Positions 9,984 through 17,412 of a stretch of 64,000 bases of DNA are shown here, one piece after another. Both the position numbers and the translations under genes were made by a program. Numbering within the stretch: position 1 is the stretch's first letter; the number at the start of each line of letters is the position of its first letter. Under the pieces are notes generated by a model that worked only from the letters and a program-made list of their open reading frames with translations, did not search any database and was not told the DNA's origin. The stretch is from SG8-41 sp963802355 (GTDB lineage: Bacteria; Pseudomonadota; Gammaproteobacteria; Burkholderiales; SG8-41): assembly GCA_963802355.1 (NCBI GenBank), contig CAWDIV010000015.1, positions 310,001 through 374,000 of the forward strand, given 5' to 3'.

Positions 9984-10665
9984 TCAGGAGGCGGATAGTA
10001 AACGTGCCGTCATCCGGACAGAACAGCATGCCCCGGTACTGGATACGGGGCCGGAGTCCAGGATGTTTCTTCAAACGCTGGCCTACGATCCCGCCCGGCT
10101 TGCTGGCCCCGTCGGGCGCGGCCGGCACGGCTTCGGGTGTGCCCGCATGAAGTCCGGCGTCCGGCGGGGACGACACTGCCGGCGGCTCGAGCGCTTGCTG
10201 CTCGGCGACTTGCGGTAGCTTCTCCTTGCGTTCTTCGTCCTCCCTGCGCTCGTCTGCGTCTTCCTTCGCCCACTGCAGGATTTTCTGCGCCTGCCTCAAA
10301 CCGGCGAGCATTGCCGGCGGAATGGGCTCGGTCTTGCTGTAATCGTCGATGTAGACGTCGAGTCCGTCCATCACGTTGAAACGAGGATCGCTGAAGAGCT
10401 TCTTGAGCGCCGCGCGGCGCACGTCCTCGTCGACCTTCGGGTGAAAGAAAGCGCTGTAATCGGACTCGAACGTCAACTTGTCGAGCGGCGGCAATTCCGG
10501 CGCGGGCGCCTTAGGGTCGACAGTCTGGTCAGGGATGCGTTCGGGCGGGGCCTGCCTGGTTTCTTCCTTCAGCCGCGACCAGCGTGAAAAAAAAGCCTCC
10601 TGGTCGGCGCCGGCCGGAACTTCGTTGATCGGGGCTGTGGCTGCTTTCTTCCCGTTCTCAGCCAC
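9984..10665 (-). CDS. DUF3306 domain protein
   Basis: GTG start at 10665 overlapping the upstream DUF3305 stop (GTGGCTGA). The protein has SRWSRLKEETRQ near the start, a helical core DYSAFFHPKVDEDVRRAALK and LFSDPRFNVMDGLDVYIDDY, then LRQAQKILQWAKEDADERRE, and a Pro/Ala-rich low-complexity tail. That core is the signature of DUF3306, a family of unknown function found with formate dehydrogenase. The original frame runs into the ferredoxin gene; a TGA at 9984 in another frame is a more natural end, and the span of 3n+1 fits one inserted base near the C-terminus. Confidence 0.8.
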
Positions 10666-11166
10666 GGAAGCCGACCCCCTTGTCCTTGTTGCTCGCCCAG
10701 CGGCCCTTTTTCTTCGGCTCGGGCTCGTAGTTGCGCTCGACGAACTCGCCGATCCACGCCAGGAGATCGACTGGCAGCGCGACGCCATCCACGGAGGCGC
10801 CTCCGTCCATCCAGCGCGCGCCCTCGTTGAAGCTGACCGTGAGCAGCCGCGGGCGCGCGATCTCGTCCTCATCATCCTTGCGCCACAGCACGAATACCTT
10901 CGGCTGCGGCGAGGTGATGTTGAGGTAGTAGCCTTCGGCCTCGTCGCGCCGCAGCTTCAACTCGAAGCCTGGGAAAAGGAACTGCGTGGTGCGCTCGTCG
11001 CGGAAGATCACCTGTTCCGCCGCGTCCGCCGCGCCGGCTGTCGCGCACCACGCCTTTCGCTTCCCAATTTTCGCTGCTCCAGCGGTCGGCGAGCAGTCGC
11101 GCGCTCCATGATTACGGCGAGCGGATAGGGCGCCGTGGCAGCTCGGGGTTCGCGTGTTTCAGCCAT
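10658..11166 (-). CDS. DUF3305 domain protein, two frameshifts
   Basis: First gene of the minus-strand fdh operon. It begins MAETREPRAATAPYPLAVIM (11166), continues in another frame with the WSSENWE-like stretch, and returns to FLFPGFELKLRRDEAEGYYL and PKVFVLWRKDDEDEIARP. The family has no known activity but is consistently linked with DUF3306 and formate dehydrogenase. The span is 3n+2, which suits two single-base insertions (near 11090 and 11030). The 145 bases between this start and moaA hold the divergent promoters for the two halves of the locus. Confidence 0.8.
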
Positions 11167-11311
11167 GGCGGCATTGTGCGCCAGGCGCGCTGCCGCCGCG
11201 CAACCAAAAAGCGCATCCAAATAGTTGATTTGCAAACAGTGTTTTCCTTGCCGCGAGGCCGGCTGCTTGGGATAATCGCGAGAGTGAAATCCGGCGCGCA
11301 GCCGGCCTGAT

Positions 11312-12342
11312 ATGGACCACCCGCAAAACGCTCACAGGACCACGCGATCGACTCGGGCGGCCGATGCGCGATCTGCGCATCTCGGTCACCGACCGCTGCA
11401 ACTTCCGCTGCGTCTATTGCATGCCGAAGGAGGTGTTCGGCAAGGACTACCAGTTCCTCGAGCGCAAGGAGCTACTTACGTTCGAGGAAATCGAGCGGCT
11501 CGCGCGCGTGTTTCACGCTCTCGGCGTCGAGAAAATCCGGCTGACCGGCGGCGAGCCGCTGATCCGGCGCAATCTCGAGCAGCTGATCGGCATGCTCTCG
11601 CGCCATCCCGGGTCTCGACCTCACCCTCACCACCAACGGCTCGCTGCTCACGCGCAAGGCGCCCGCGCTGAAAGCCGCCGGCCTGCAACGCATCACGGTC
11701 AGCCTCGACGCTCTGGACGACGCGGCGTTTCGACAGATGAACGACGTGGATTTCCCGGTCGCCAGGGTGTTGGAAGGCATCGACGCCGCCGCACGCGGCG
11801 GGCCTCACGCCGGTGAAGATCAACATGGTGGTGAAGCGCGGCGTGAACGAAGAGAGCGTGCTGCCGATGGCGCGCCACTTCCGCGGCACCGGGCATATCC
11901 TGCGCTTCATCGAGTACATGGACGTCGGTCACACCAACGGCTGGCGCATGGACGACGTCGTCACTGCGCGCGAGATCGTCGGGCATGATCGGCGCCGAAA
12001 TGCCGCTCGAGCCGGTCGATGCCAACTACCAGGGAGAAGTCGCGGAGCGCTGGCGCTACCGCGACGGCAGCGGCGAGATCGGCGTGATCGCTTCGGTGAC
12101 GCAGGCGTTCTGCCGCGACTGCACGCGCGCCCGCCTCTCGACCGAAGGCAAGCTCTACACCTGTCTCTTCGCCACCCAGGGCCACGACCTGCGCGCGCTG
12201 CTGCGCGGCGGCGCCTCGGATGACGGAAATCCACGAGGCGGTAACGGCGATCTGGACGAAGCGCGGCGACCGGTATTCGGAAATCCGCACCTCGGCGACC
12301 GCGCCGCTGAGAAAAATCGAGATGTCGTACATCGGCGGCTGA
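11312..12342 (+). CDS. moaA: GTP 3',8-cyclase MoaA, frameshifted
   Basis: Radical-SAM enzyme for the first step of molybdenum cofactor synthesis. The N-terminal SAM cluster reads CNFRCVYC, followed by RLTGGEPLIRRNL, TLTTNGSLL and, at the C-terminus, the second cluster FCRDCTRARLSTEGKLYTCL. The coherent protein hops frames near 11350, 11615, 11800, 11985 and 12215. The end is SEIRTSATAPLRKIEMSYIG-G-stop at 12342, the expected MoaA C-terminus with its double Gly. The ATG at 11312 would need one base removed to join the family start (GRPMRDLRISVTDRC); an internal ATG at 11364 is the alternative. It is divergent from the fdh operon, whose product needs this cofactor. Confidence 0.88.
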
Positions 12343-12461
12343 CGCCGCTTCCAAGGAAAAAGGCACAAGGCAAAAGGATGAATCCTGGTATCGTTCTTGA
12401 AGCCTGTGCTGTTGCCGTGGTGCCTTCCTTCGCCTTTCGCCTCGCCTCCTTTTGCCTTGAG

Positions 12462-13302
12462 ATGTCCCGCCCCCAAATCACCCACGCTACCCGGCCGCTG
12501 ACCTTCGACGTCGAGGCGCTGAACGAGAAGGGCGAGGTTCTGCCCACGCCGATCGCGGGCGAGCATCCGCTGACGCTCTACGTGGACAAGCGCGAGATCG
12601 TCACCCTGATGACGCTCGGGCAGGCGCCCGAGGCGCTCGCCATCGGCTATCTGCGCAACCAGCGGCTGGTCGGCTCGATCGAGGAGATCGCGGAAGTCCA
12701 GGTGGACTGGGACACCGACGCCGTCGCGGTAACGACCCGCAATCGCTCCGTCGGCGAGAACAGAAAAATGCGTGAAAAGATGAAGAAACGCACCGTGACG
12801 ACGGGCTGCGGCCAGGGCACGGTGTTCGGCGACCTGATGGAGGAGATCGATTCCATCAGATTGCGCGACGACGTTCGACTCACCGAGGAAACACTGTACG
12901 GCCTGCTCGACACCGTGCGGCGTTACGAAACCATCTACAAGAGCGCCGGCGCCGTGCATGGCTGCGCCCTGGCGGACGGCGCGGAGATCATCTCATTTCG
13001 TCGAGGACGTGGGACGCCACAACGCGGTGGACGCCATCGCCGGGCAGATGTGGCTCGACGCCATCGACGGCTCGGACAAGATCTTCTATACCACCGGGCG
13101 GCTCACCTCGGAGATGGTCATCAAGGCGGCGCAGATGCGCATACCCTTTCTGGTCTCGCGCTCGGGCCTCACGCAGATGGGATACGAAATCGCGAACAAG
13201 GTCGGCATCACCATGATCGGGCGCGCCGTGGGCAAGCACTACCTGCTGTTCACCGGGAAGCATCGGTTCGTCAAGACCGTCATGCCAACGATGTTGGCAT
13301 GA
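12462..13302 (+). CDS. fdhD: Formate dehydrogenase sulfurtransferase FdhD
   Basis: Transfers sulfur to the molybdenum cofactor before it is inserted into formate dehydrogenase. Seen: EHPLTLYVDKREIVTLMTLG, EALAIGYLRNQRL, the catalytic loop VTTGCGQGTVFGDLM, SAGAVHGCAL, and after a break near 12993 HFVEDVGRHNAVDAIAGQM and SRSGLTQMGYEIANKVGITM. The loop holds one Cys (CGQG) where the E. coli protein has a Cys pair. The span is 3n+1; removing one T from TTT near 12993 restores the frame. An ATG at 12462 is taken as the start. It is followed at once by mobA. Confidence 0.92.
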
Positions 13303-13934
13303 CGCGCCGCAATGGCCGCCGCGACGAAAGATTCATCCCTCATCCCTCATCCCTCATCCCCGTCACCGGCGTGATACTCGCCGGCGGACTGGGCCGGCGC
13401 ATGGGCGGCGTGGACAAAGGATTGAAGGTCCTGCGCGGCAGGCCGATGGTGGCGTGGGTGATCGAGCGCTTCGCCCCGCAGGTGGACGAGATCCTGGTCA
13501 ACGCCAACCAGAATCTCGAAACCTACTCCGCGTTCGGCTACCGCGTGATCCCGGACACGATCACCGGATTTGCGGGCCCGCTCGCCGGTTTGCACCGCGG
13601 GTTGAGCGAAGCGCGCCACGAGCTCGTCGCCACCGCACCCTGCGACTCGCCGTTTTTGCCTGCCGATCTCATTCAGCGGTTGCGCGGCGCCTTGGATGCC
13701 ACGAGCTCCGTCATCGCCGTGGCAAAAACGGGAACCAACCCCACCCGGTATTCTGCTTGTGCCGCAAGAGCGTGCTGCCGGGACTGACGCAGTTCCTGGC
13801 AGGCGGCGGGCGCAAGATCGACGCGTGGTACGCGAGCTTGAAAGTCGTCGAAGTTTCCTTCGACGATCAAGCCGGCGGCGTTCAGCAACATCAACACCGA
13901 GGAAGAGCTCCGCAACTTCGAGAACGGCGGTTAA
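13299..13934 (+). CDS. mobA: Molybdenum cofactor guanylyltransferase MobA
   Basis: Adds GMP to molybdopterin to give the dinucleotide cofactor used by formate dehydrogenase. Motifs: LAGGLGRRMGGVDKGLKVL (nucleotide loop), FGYRVIPDTITGFAGPLAG and TAPCDSPFLPADLIQRL. The ATG overlaps the fdhD stop (ATGA). Between it and the family start (TGVILAGG) lie 20 extra codons encoded by a CATCCCT heptamer repeat, so the N-terminus is unusual. Frame breaks near 13735 and 13885 precede the tail SNINTEEELRNFENGG. A damaged copy of the 3' end recurs downstream at about 14641-14785. Confidence 0.88.
13332..13361. repeat. Heptamer tandem repeat (CTCATCC) inside the 5' end of mobA
   Basis: Four head-to-tail copies of a 7-base unit, TTCATCC then CTCATCC three times. 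Because the unit is 7 long it shifts frame each copy, yet the mobA frame stays open through it. It is one member of the period-7 family seen at many junctions in the window, here without a facing arm. Confidence 0.8.
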
Positions 13935-13956
13935 TCGTTCCCGCGTCTACGTATGG

Positions 13957-13962
13957 TATGAT
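13957..13962 (+). promoter_or_regulatory. Possible -10 element of vapBC
   Basis: TATGAT lies 8 bases before the preferred vapB ATG (13970). No ribosome-binding site is visible there, so the transcript may be leaderless. The -35 region is weak (TCGTTC at 16-base spacing). Confidence 0.35.
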
Positions 13963-13969
13963 GTATGGC

Positions 13970-14191
13970 ATGCAGAAGACCACGGTTTACATTCCGGAAG
14001 CAGTCAAGCGGGCATTGGGCCAGGTGGCCGCTGCGCGCGGCGTGAGCGAAGCGGAATTGATTCGCGAAGCTCTGCACACGCTTACCTCTGAATCCGCTGC
14101 TCCGCGTCCCCGCCTGCCGTTGTTCAAGAGCGGGAAGCCTGGGCTCGCCGAACGCGTTGACAAGGCACTTCGCGGATTCGGGGAGTCGTGA
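13970..14191 (+). CDS. VapB-type antitoxin, ribbon-helix-helix
   Basis: A 73-residue protein beginning MQKTTVYIPEAVKRALGQVA, the ribbon-helix-helix (CopG/MetJ-like) fold, with GVSEAELIREALHTL as the second helix pair, and a C-terminal LFKSGKPGLAERVDKALRGF that should wrap the toxin. Earlier in-frame ATGs exist at 13958 and 13961. Its TGA overlaps the GTG of the next gene, the usual coupling of antitoxin and toxin. Expected to neutralise the PIN toxin and to repress its own promoter. Intact, unlike most neighbours. Confidence 0.87.
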   Translation: MQKTTVYIPEAVKRALGQVAAARGVSEAELIREALHTLTSESAAPRPRLPLFKSGKPGLAERVDKALRGFGES

Positions 14192-14613
14192 TCCTCCTCG
14201 ATACGAGCGGCCTTCTTTCGGCCCTCGATGAGAGTCAGCGTCACCATCGGGAATGTGCGACTGCGCTCGGCACGGCGTCACCGCCGTTGCTGCTTTCTCC
14301 CTTCGTGTTGGCCGAGCTCGACTATCTGCTGATGCGCTATGTTGGCCGCCACGCACAGGCGGCTGTTCTCGATGAGGTCGCCCGCGGCGCATACCAGCTT
14401 GAGCCGTTCAATGCAGCCGACGTTGCGCGTGCGAAGGAAGTGGTCGAGCAATACGACGATCTGGAGATCGGTCTCGCAGACGCGTCGATCGTGGTGCTGG
14501 CCCGACGCCACGCGGTAGCGGAAGTGCTTACGCTCGATGAACGACACTTCCGCGCGATGCGTGTAGACCGACGCAGGAAATTCAGGCTTCTGCCGTTCGA
14601 CCGGCATCGATAG
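14188..14613 (+). CDS. VapC-type PIN-domain toxin
   Basis: A 141-residue PIN-domain ribonuclease. The acidic active-site residues are visible: Asp in ILLDTSGLLSALDES, Glu in FVLAELDYLLMRY, and Asp in EIGLADASIVVLARR; the C-terminal LTLDERHF-RAM completes the fold. PIN toxins of this class cut tRNA or rRNA when the antitoxin is lost. The start is GTG at 14188 overlapping the vapB stop. Both genes are intact and lie between two copies of the mobA 3' end, which suggests insertion of the pair next to mobA. Confidence 0.9.
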   Translation: MILLDTSGLLSALDESQRHHRECATALGTASPPLLLSPFVLAELDYLLMRYVGRHAQAAVLDEVARGAYQLEPFNAADVARAKEVVEQYDDLEIGLADASIVVLARRHAVAEVLTLDERHFRAMRVDRRRKFRLLPFDRHR

Positions 14614-14640
14614 ATCTCGGCGCCCAAGCCGGAATAGTGT

Positions 14641-14785
14641 CAGGCCTGCGTAACTTGACGGCGGCGGCCGCAAGATCGATGCGTGGTAACGCGAGTTTGA
14701 GCGTCATCGGAGTCTCCTGCGACGATCAGAGGGGGGGTTTAGCAATATCAACACCGAGACGAGCTGCGGGACTTCGAGAGCAACA
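14641..14785 (+). pseudogene. Degraded second copy of the mobA 3' end
   Basis: The stretch containing CGCAAGATCGATGCGTGGTA, the CGACGATCA block and CAATATCAACACCGAG matches mobA 13780-13925 in order, with scattered substitutions and indels. No start or full frame remains. It follows vapC, so vapBC is bracketed by a direct duplication of about 140 bases. Confidence 0.8.
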
Positions 14786-14870
14786 ATCCGTCCTCGACAT
14801 GAACCAACCAATCCCGCTCCTTTCCAAGGAGCGGTACCCGCGCAGCCCCGGAGGGGTGGGAGCGTCCCTT

Positions 14871-14912
14871 CGTCACCAGATCACTTCGTCACTGCATCAC
14901 CGTTCTCACTTC
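14871..14912. repeat. Period-8 repeat in the gap after vapBC
   Basis: Units GTCACCAG, ATCACTTC, GTCACTGC, ATCACCGT, TCTCACTT follow one another head to tail. The word is degenerate but the period of 8 is regular. It belongs to the family of short-period intergenic elements in this window. Confidence 0.6.
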
Positions 14913-14930
14913 ATAGCCAAAGGAACCATG

Positions 14931-15296
14931 ATGAGTCGACCGCGAACTTCCGACGTCCCGCCGCCACTGACCGCGCGCCAGCTCGCACGACGCCGGCCCA
15001 TACCGTCCGACGCGCCGCCTCCCAAGAGACTCGTAACCCGGCACAGCTCGTTTCGGCTGCCGCCCCGCATGGGAACGCCCCGGCTCAGACGTGACGGCGA
15101 TCGTTTCGTTCTGGAGATATTGCAGAGCGGACGATCCACCGGTCCGTTGATCCCGTGCGACAACATCCCGGCAGAACGCCCGCCCAGCCGGCGAATCGCC
15201 GGGAGCCCGATCGGGCGCCGGATGGATGGCTACCGGCCGCCGCACGCACGCGTCGATCAACCTGAAGCCGGATTAGCCCGCACGTTCCGGAGCTAA
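14931..15296 (+). CDS. Hypothetical basic, proline-rich protein
   Basis: A 121-codon frame with AAAGGA upstream (an ATG three bases earlier is equally possible). The product is rich in Pro and Arg (PPPLTARQLARRRPIPSDAP) and has one ordered-looking stretch, GDRFVLEILQSGRSTGPLIP. No membrane segment, signal or known motif is seen. Base use is similar to real genes nearby, but high-GC DNA readily keeps such frames open, so this could be chance. Confidence 0.3.
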   Translation: MSRPRTSDVPPPLTARQLARRRPIPSDAPPPKRLVTRHSSFRLPPRMGTPRLRRDGDRFVLEILQSGRSTGPLIPCDNIPAERPPSRRIAGSPIGRRMDGYRPPHARVDQPEAGLARTFRS

Positions 15297-15352
15297 ATCG
15301 AAGCACCGCCGCTCCAGTACGCGCCCGTCTGGATTCCCGCGACTCGTGCGGG

Positions 15353-15958
15353 CTAGATCATGTTCGCCTTCTGTTGCTGCGTCCGCACCAATTCCTCCCA
15401 CATGCCCTGAGTGGACTTGCGCAGCACCAGGCTGGTGTCGGCATCGAGTACGAACCAGAAACCCCGCCTGATCTCCGCGTCGAGCTCGCCGGGCCGCCAC
15501 AGCACTAGACCGGCGAAAAACCTCGCGTGGTCGGGTTCGGTCTCGATGATACGGTCGACGACATCGCGCTCATGCGCGAGATAAAGATCGGGCGCGATTT
15601 GCATCGAACGGTTGCCGGGGCTGTCCTTGCGCTGCACCAGCGCGAATATCGTCTCGGAATTCACCGGCCCGCCGAGAAACACCGGTTCGGCGACTTTCCG
15701 CGACGGCACGTGATCGGGGAAGAGTTTGGCGAGCGTCACCCGCGTGGGCTTGTTGACGATGAACCCGATGTGCTGGTTGTTGCCGAGCGGCTTGGCGACC
15801 AGGATCGTCGCGCCGTAAAGGTTGTCGCGCAAAGCGGGTTTGGCGACGAGTATGAGCGGTTCGTCGGCCGGTTGCGCGGGCGCAGAGGCGGTCCAGCCGA
15901 ACGCGGCAACTGCGATTGCGAAGTACCCCAGGTAAGCAAAACGGCTAAGCGCGCTCAT
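15353..15958 (-). CDS. YqgE/AlgH family protein with an N-terminal signal sequence
   Basis: A 201-residue member of the YqgE/AlgH family (DUF179). The core is recognisable: LRDNLYGATILVAKPLGNNQ, HIGFIVNKPT, VFLGGPVNSETIFALVQ, FFAGLVLWRPGELDAEIRRG. It differs from the usual cytoplasmic form by a leader (YLGYFAIAVAAFGWTASAPA) that ends at an A-x-A-like cleavage site, so this version should be exported. The family's biochemical role is not established. The gene is monocistronic; the start at 15958 is the only ATG that includes the signal. Confidence 0.87.
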   Translation of the reverse strand: MSALSRFAYLGYFAIAVAAFGWTASAPAQPADEPLILVAKPALRDNLYGATILVAKPLGNNQHIGFIVNKPTRVTLAKLFPDHVPSRKVAEPVFLGGPVNSETIFALVQRKDSPGNRSMQIAPDLYLAHERDVVDRIIETEPDHARFFAGLVLWRPGELDAEIRRGFWFVLDADTSLVLRKSTQGMWEELVRTQQQKANMI

Positions 15959-16146
15959 GGTTGCGATCCCCGCTCCTCAGTTAAAGCCCGTTTCGGTGCA
16001 ACAAACGTGCCAATACCTCATTGTAAACAATCTTTGCAGCGTTATTCCATGATTTACCATAGTTCTCCCGCCCCGCTGACATTTCCGGAATGGAGCGGCT
16101 TAGCTGGCGCGCGTTATTTTGGTGCAATCTGCAGCCCGCCATTGGC

Positions 16147-16180
16147 CGTCATTCCGTCATCCGTCGTTACTTCGTCACCC
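16147..16180. repeat. Short-period GTCATTC/GTCACCC repeat at the 3' end of glk
   Basis: CGTCATTC, CGTCATC, CGTCGTTACTT and CGTCACC run head to tail, ending inside the last codons of the glucokinase gene (tail TPGVTK). Same style as the other short-period intergenic elements. Confidence 0.5.
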
Positions 16181-17192
16181 CAGGTGTATGTCGGACTAGG
16201 CGCGCGGCTTCGACCAGCGCTCCGTACAGTCCCACCTGCGGGTTCAATACGACATAGACCGGCATAGTTTGCAGTAATTCACGGTAGCGCCCCTTATTCA
16301 GAAACGCGCGCATGAATGCGCCGTCCTGAAGCTTGGCGAGAATCTTGGGCGCTATTCCACCCGCGATATACACGCCGCCGTGCGCGAGGGCCGCGAGCGC
16401 CATGTCGCCTGCGAACGCGCCGTACGCGGAGGCGAACACATCGAGCGCGCGCTCCGCCACCGGATCGCGCCGGGAGATGGCAAAATCGCCGATGACCTCT
16501 GCAGTTTCCGGAAGCTGCCGGGAGGCTTCTAACAACTCACGGGTAGGAACTTCCCCTTTCGACTCCTGCAGGAAGCTGAATATACGCTCCAGTCCAGGTC
16601 CCGAGACCACCCGCTCGAGTGAAACGCGCCCGAAAGTCCGCCGCAGATAGACGAGAAGCTCATCCTGCAATTCATTGAGCGGCGCAAAATCAGCGTGTCC
16701 CGCTTCGGAGCCGTGCGCCACATATCGGTCGTCCTGCCACGTCAGCCATCCCACTCCCAGGCCGGTCCCGGCGCCGACGATGAGCCGGACGCCGTGCTCG
16801 CGTGCACGGCCGGCCTGCAAGGCGAGGAGATCGTCGGCGGAAAGGCGCGAGATACCGAGTCCGGCCGCGGCGAAATCGTTAATCAGCGTGACACTCGGTA
16901 CCACGAGCCGCGCCGCAAGCGCGTTCGCTTCGATATGCCAGCCCAGATTGGTGAGAGTCGTACTGTTGCCGACCACCGGCCCCGCGACGGAAAAGCATGC
17001 GGCCGAAATCGCCCCCGCGGGCGCCCCCACCTCGGGGCGCGCCAGGAAATCCTCGAGCAGGCTCTCCAGTGCGTTGAAATCGCGGCTGGCGTAGCGGTGC
17101 TGCGCAACGATTGCGGGCCATGGCCTGCGCGCGTCCGCTAGCGCCACTATCGTCTTAGTGCCGCCGACATCCGCTGCGAGTAGGTAACTCAT
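16167..17192 (-). CDS. glk: Glucokinase
   Basis: A 341-residue glucokinase of the bacterial Glk family, phosphorylating glucose with ATP in the cytoplasm. The nucleotide loop is LLAADVGGTKTIVALADA at the N-terminus; VTLINDFAAAGLGIS carries the catalytic Asp; LIVGAGTGLGVGWLTWQ and GSEAGHADFAPLNE bind sugar; ALAHGGVYIAGGIAPKI lies near the C-terminus. The ATG at 17192 places the family start at residue 1. Intact, monocistronic, with a cluster of G-rich repeats directly upstream. Confidence 0.95.
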   Translation of the reverse strand: MSYLLAADVGGTKTIVALADARRPWPAIVAQHRYASRDFNALESLLEDFLARPEVGAPAGAISAACFSVAGPVVGNSTTLTNLGWHIEANALAARLVVPSVTLINDFAAAGLGISRLSADDLLALQAGRAREHGVRLIVGAGTGLGVGWLTWQDDRYVAHGSEAGHADFAPLNELQDELLVYLRRTFGRVSLERVVSGPGLERIFSFLQESKGEVPTRELLEASRQLPETAEVIGDFAISRRDPVAERALDVFASAYGAFAGDMALAALAHGGVYIAGGIAPKILAKLQDGAFMRAFLNKGRYRELLQTMPVYVVLNPQVGLYGALVEAARLVRHTPGVTK

Positions 17193-17217
17193 ACCTCGCA
17201 AGAATAGATCATCGTGC

Positions 17218-17300
17218 GACCGGGGGGTGTGGGGGGGAACGGGAAGGGCCCGAAAGATCTCACCGGAAGGGGCCCGTTCCCCGCCCGCTTGTTCCCTGGC
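17218..17300. repeat. G-rich palindromic element, copy A
   Basis: Arms of the type GGGGGAACGGGAAGGGCCC and GGGGCCCGTTCCCC face one another around a short AAAGATCTCACC centre. Shares sequence with copy B (17309) and copy C (24628). Confidence 0.75.
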
Positions 17301-17308
17301 TAATCGTG

Positions 17309-17412
17309 CGACCGGGGGTGCGGGGAAACGGGAAGGCGCTAAGGTGTCAGGAACCCTAAACCCTAAGGTTCCTGACACCTTCTCAGGAAGGGGCCCATTC
17401 CCCCTGCTCAAT
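17309..17412. repeat. G-rich palindromic element, copy B, overlapping the 3' end of the GGDEF-EAL gene
   Basis: Same outer arms as copy A (GGGGAAACGGGAAGG and GGAAGGGGCCCATTCCCC), but the centre is replaced by a separate perfect hairpin (17341-17381). The right arm encodes the last residues (EIEQGEWAPS) of the neighbouring gene. Confidence 0.8.
17341..17381. repeat. Perfect hairpin AAGGTGTCAGGAACC nested in copy B
   Basis: AAGGTGTCAGGAACC (17341-17355), an 11-base CTAAACCCTAA loop, and the exact reverse complement GGTTCCTGACACCTT (17367-17381). A second member with more widely spaced arms is at 59097-59190. The form is that of REP-type elements moved by RAYT transposases. Confidence 0.85.

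Noticed and set aside
13332..13361. CRISPR-like tandem repeats here and at other period-7 tracts
   Set aside because: Units are 7-9 bases with no unique spacers, and no cas genes are present.
14637..14930. Extension of the hypothetical gene at 14931 upstream to 14637
   Set aside because: The added part is a translation of the degraded mobA end and a repeat tract.
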